From Glandiceps talaboti (taxonomy: Eukaryota > Hemichordata > Enteropneusta > Spengelidae), in NCBI RefSeq assembly GCF_964340395.1, contig NC_135568.1:19595210-19630209 (forward strand): DNA of 35,000 nt, given 5' to 3'. A program made the position numbers and the translations under genes. The notes beneath the pieces were generated by a model. The model saw nothing but the letters and a program-made list of their open reading frames with translations. It had not been told where the DNA came from and searched no databases. Shown here piece after piece: positions 32,976-35,000 of this stretch. Position 1 is the stretch's first letter, and the number at the start of each line of letters is the position of its first letter.

Positions 32976-33260
32976 GCCTCCAATGGACACTGCCCAATAT
33001 GGTATTGGTATTATTACATTGGGATCTGTGCGTCTGTCTCTCCATCTGTGTGTTCCCCCTCATATCTCTGGCATGTACCAACCGGTTTCAAACAAACCTG
33101 ATACAAAGGTAACATGCTATTGTAGACATATGCATGTCACTTTGTTTTACTACTGAATCAAATATGGCCAAGTGGCGGCCATGTTTGTTGTTTGTGTGTT
33201 TTCCCTCATATCCCTGGCATGCACCAACTGATTTCAACTGATCCTGGCACAAATCATTCT
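32976..33260. mobile_element. Family B dispersed repeat, related in layout to family A
   Basis: The order of parts parallels family A: a GTCTGTCTCTCCATC tract, then CCTCATATCTCTGGCATGTA, a CGGTTTCAAACAAACCTG segment, an ATATGCATGTCACTTTG segment and AATATGGCCAAGTGGCGGCC. The CCTCATATC segment recurs after 146 bp (33061 and 33207), comparable to A's 151-bp unit. Sequence identity to A is low, so it is a sister family at best. The plus-strand frame at 32894-33112 is part of the repeat. Confidence 0.55.
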
Positions 33261-33265
33261 TTTAG

Positions 33266-33293
33266 CTCTGCTGTCAGTGACAGATGAGCAGAG
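33266..33293. repeat. Nested inverted repeat (CTCTGCT...AGCAGAG)
   Basis: CTCTGCT and AGCAGAG form a perfect 7-bp stem that also encloses CTGTC/GACAG. It lies at the right edge of the family B copy and resembles the hairpin at the start of family A at 33714. It could be an element terminus. Confidence 0.5.
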
Positions 33294-33710
33294 TTTAAAG
33301 TTTAGGTTGATTCTCCATCAATAACTACAGGTTGTGAATAAAATCATGTGTCTCGAGTGAACTCGCATGAATCGGCCAATCTTGGCTTGTACCCAACTTG
33401 TGGCTGTTGTAGTAACTTGCTACAAACTCACAATTGTATCTGCCAGTACACAGCATTAGTGAAATCCATGCTCTCACGAACCCTATTTGATACTTCCAGG
33501 CAAGATATATATGTCATTATTTTCTGTTCATATCATTCCAATCTTGTCCGTAGGATGACAAAATTAAATTTCAGCAACAAGAACCCAACTTGTCCAAGTC
33601 AATTTTCAGTGGAGATATCATGCCAAGGCAATGTATATCATGTGGTATGCATGAGGCAATCTGATTGGTTGTAGTGTTGATGTACAAAGCCACTGTGATG
33701 AATAACTCTT
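33294..33710 (+). other. Unique stretch with an unrecognised 108-codon frame
   Basis: The frame 33348-33674 starts MSRVNSHESANLGLYPTCGC and has scattered cysteines but no domain I recognise. It sits between two dispersed repeats and lacks clear splice sites, promoter or polyadenylation signal. Probably a chance frame. Confidence 0.2.
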
Positions 33711-34484
33711 ATTAGTCCCCGCCGGAGGAAGTCTGGGACGGGGACTTATGGATTGGGTTCCGTCTGTCCGTGTGTGCGTCCGTCCGTCCGTCCGTCCGCA
33801 GCGTTTCTTGGAGATGCCTGAACCGATTTTTTTCAAACTTGGTACAGGGGCAACATACAATGGCATACATGTGCACCTCAATTTGTTTCATGATACGATC
33901 CAATATGGCCGCCTAGCAGCCATTTTGTTTCCAAATTTTCCCTGTCTAAAGCCATAACTCAGACATGCTTGAACAGATCTCATTCAAAGTTGGTATTAGG
34001 ACAGTGTTCTATGACATACATGTGCATATTCATTGTTGTCACGATACGATCCAATATGGTCACCTAGCAGCCATTTTGTTTGTGAATTTTCTATGTCCAA
34101 AGCCATAACTCAGACATGCTTGAACAGATCTCATTTAAAGTTGGTATTAGGACAGTGTTCTATGACATACATGTGCATATCCATTTTCATTGTGATACGA
34201 TCCAATATGGCTGCCTGGCAGCCATTTTGTTTGCGAATTTTCCATGTCCAAAGCCATAACTCAGACATGCTTGAACAGATCTCATTCAAAGTTGGTATTA
34301 GGACAGTGTTCTATGACATACATGTGCATATTCATTGTTGTTGTGATACGATCCAATATGGCCACCTGGCAGCGATTTTGATTGCGATTTTTCTATGTCC
34401 AAAGCCATAACTCAAACATGCTTGAACAGATCTCATTCAAAGTTGACATACATGTGCATATCCATTTTCTTCATGATACGATCC
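33711..34484. mobile_element. Family A dispersed repeat, locus 2 (four 151-bp units)
   Basis: It opens with a hairpin, AGTCCCCGCC (33714-33723) against GGACGGGGACT (33736-33746), then GACTTATGGATTGGGTTCCG and a CCGT-rich tract at 33768-33799. The internal unit containing GCCATAACTCAGACATGC repeats exactly every 151 bp (33951, 34102, 34253 and 34404), and each unit includes AATATGG(C/T)(C/T)(G/A)CCT(A/G)GCAG. The last unit is shortened. Apparent frames through it (33748-34564) are by-products. The element ends about 30 bp before the splice acceptor of the exon at 34516. Confidence 0.85.
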
Positions 34485-34515
34485 CCCATACCCGACCCAT
34501 CCTTTATTGTTGTAG

Positions 34516-34767
34516 GCATGTTCCATGTCCAACAAACAGACACAACATATCTAAGTCTGATTGATTTAGGTTCACAAGTGTTGTTGCGTGATCAGAGTAG
34601 TGATAATTCCTTAAAACCCAATCATAGCGGGGACTATGTCATTCTCAATGACTTGTTGTATATGAATGAAACCATGACATCGTGGCAGTGCTTCTTGGAT
34701 GGTATCATAAATGTCTGTGGTTTGCGATGGCGAGTTGAACACAAACTGAACCATAGCTTGGTTCAAG
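34516..34767 (+). CDS. Internal 252-nt coding exon of an unrecognised, probably extracellular protein
   Basis: An acceptor (CATCCTTTATTGTTGTAG) and a donor (TTCAAG then GTAAAA) bound a stretch with one open frame of about 84 codons. Both ends are phase 1, a symmetric 1-1 exon of the kind common among shuffled extracellular modules. The peptide includes LGSQVLLRDQSSDNSLKPNH, GDYVILNDLLYMNE and TSWQCFLDGIINVCGLRWRV. It has three N-glycosylation sequons (NHS, NET, NHS), two cysteines and no membrane segment. The WQCF...LRWRV pattern is faintly like a beta-rich lectin-type or adhesion module, but I cannot name the family. Flanking exons lie outside what I can find; the gene appears to continue beyond the window end. 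Confidence 0.6.
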
Positions 34768-34776
34768 GTAAAATGC

Positions 34777-34777
34777 C

Positions 34778-34813
<36 letters not shown>
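34777..34813. repeat. (CTGT)n microsatellite at an intron start
   Basis: About nine CTGT units begin nine bases downstream of the exon's donor. Reading through gives VCLSVCLSV, which is not part of the protein if the donor is used. Confidence 0.9.
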
Positions 34814-34929
34814 AGATGATGCAAGTGATTTTGGTATTGAACTTTACCTCTCAATTACTGGGGATGAAATCTGGTTCTGATTCTGAAAGTGTTACTGTTA
34901 GTCTGCAAACTGTGAGTGTGTCATACTTA

Positions 34930-35000
34930 TATAATTGGGCCTAGCAACCATGACCACCCCCTTGGCAATAATCAAATGATATTGTTTATTGCAAATATAA
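34930..35000. mobile_element. Family C fragment at the window end
   Basis: GCCTAGCAACCATGACCAC, then TTGGCAATAATCAAATGATA matches the unit of family C at 22060-22360. It is cut by the window boundary. Confidence 0.55.

Noticed and set aside
33618-34564. Short frames on both strands through family A
   Set aside because: They arise from the repeat, including the CCGT tract read as RPSVRPSV-like peptide. No transposase or other motif is present.
34395-34880. Single 161-codon ORF covering the exon, repeat and microsatellite
   Set aside because: Its first 40 codons are family A repeat and its end reads through CTGT repeats. The splice sites at 34516 and 34767 give a more sensible exon.
1-35000. 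tRNA or rRNA genes
   Set aside because: I found no TTCGAATC-type B-box with matching acceptor stems and no rRNA core sequence. A covariance-model scan would be decisive.

Overview
This window reads as gene-poor nuclear DNA of a multicellular animal, probably a marine invertebrate. It has no bacterial operons or Shine-Dalgarno-spaced genes. It is AT-rich and TG/CA-rich with few CpGs over most of its length, rich in the short word TACATGTA, and carries splice-site-flanked exon candidates. I cannot fix the lineage. Amphioxus, a mollusc or a hemichordate would all fit; this is inference from repeat style only.

Layout. Roughly half of the 35 kb is tandem arrays, from at least twelve unrelated minisatellites: 60 bp (1-1.1 kb), 49/54 bp (5.4-8.3 kb), 30 bp (8.5-12.3 kb), 32 bp (12.8-14.1 kb), 55 bp (15.2-16.3 kb), 36-38 bp (22.6-24.0 kb), 69 bp (24.9-25.7 kb), a degenerate 16 bp (26.1-27.3 kb), 30/32 bp (27.5-28.5 kb), 50 bp (30.4-31.6 kb), 44 bp (31.6-32.2 kb), plus small 3-4 copy arrays. 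Several have higher-order periods (775, 358, 276 and about 239-479 bp), which points to recent block duplication. Long open frames inside the arrays arise because 30, 36, 54 and 69 are multiples of three; I do not regard them as genes.

Mobile elements. The clearest is a 2.7 kb DNA-transposon-like element at 16763-19473. It has 71-bp perfect inverted repeats built from a 20-bp palindrome and an 8-bp target duplication, and it sits inside an older dispersed repeat (family A). A 236-bp insertion at 14103-14338 shares its terminal motif. Families A, B and C are dispersed repeats that each contain internal tandem units of about 151, 146 and 114 bp.

Genes. No complete known gene is recognisable. 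The best coding evidence is a 252-nt exon on the plus strand at 34516-34767 (phase 1-1, three N-glycosylation sequons) and a 73-nt exon on the minus strand at 25891-25963 with strong splice sites. A 92-codon membrane-protein-like ORF lies at 21405-21683. The arrays therefore probably lie in introns or between genes of large genes, but which gene owns which intron cannot be settled from this window.
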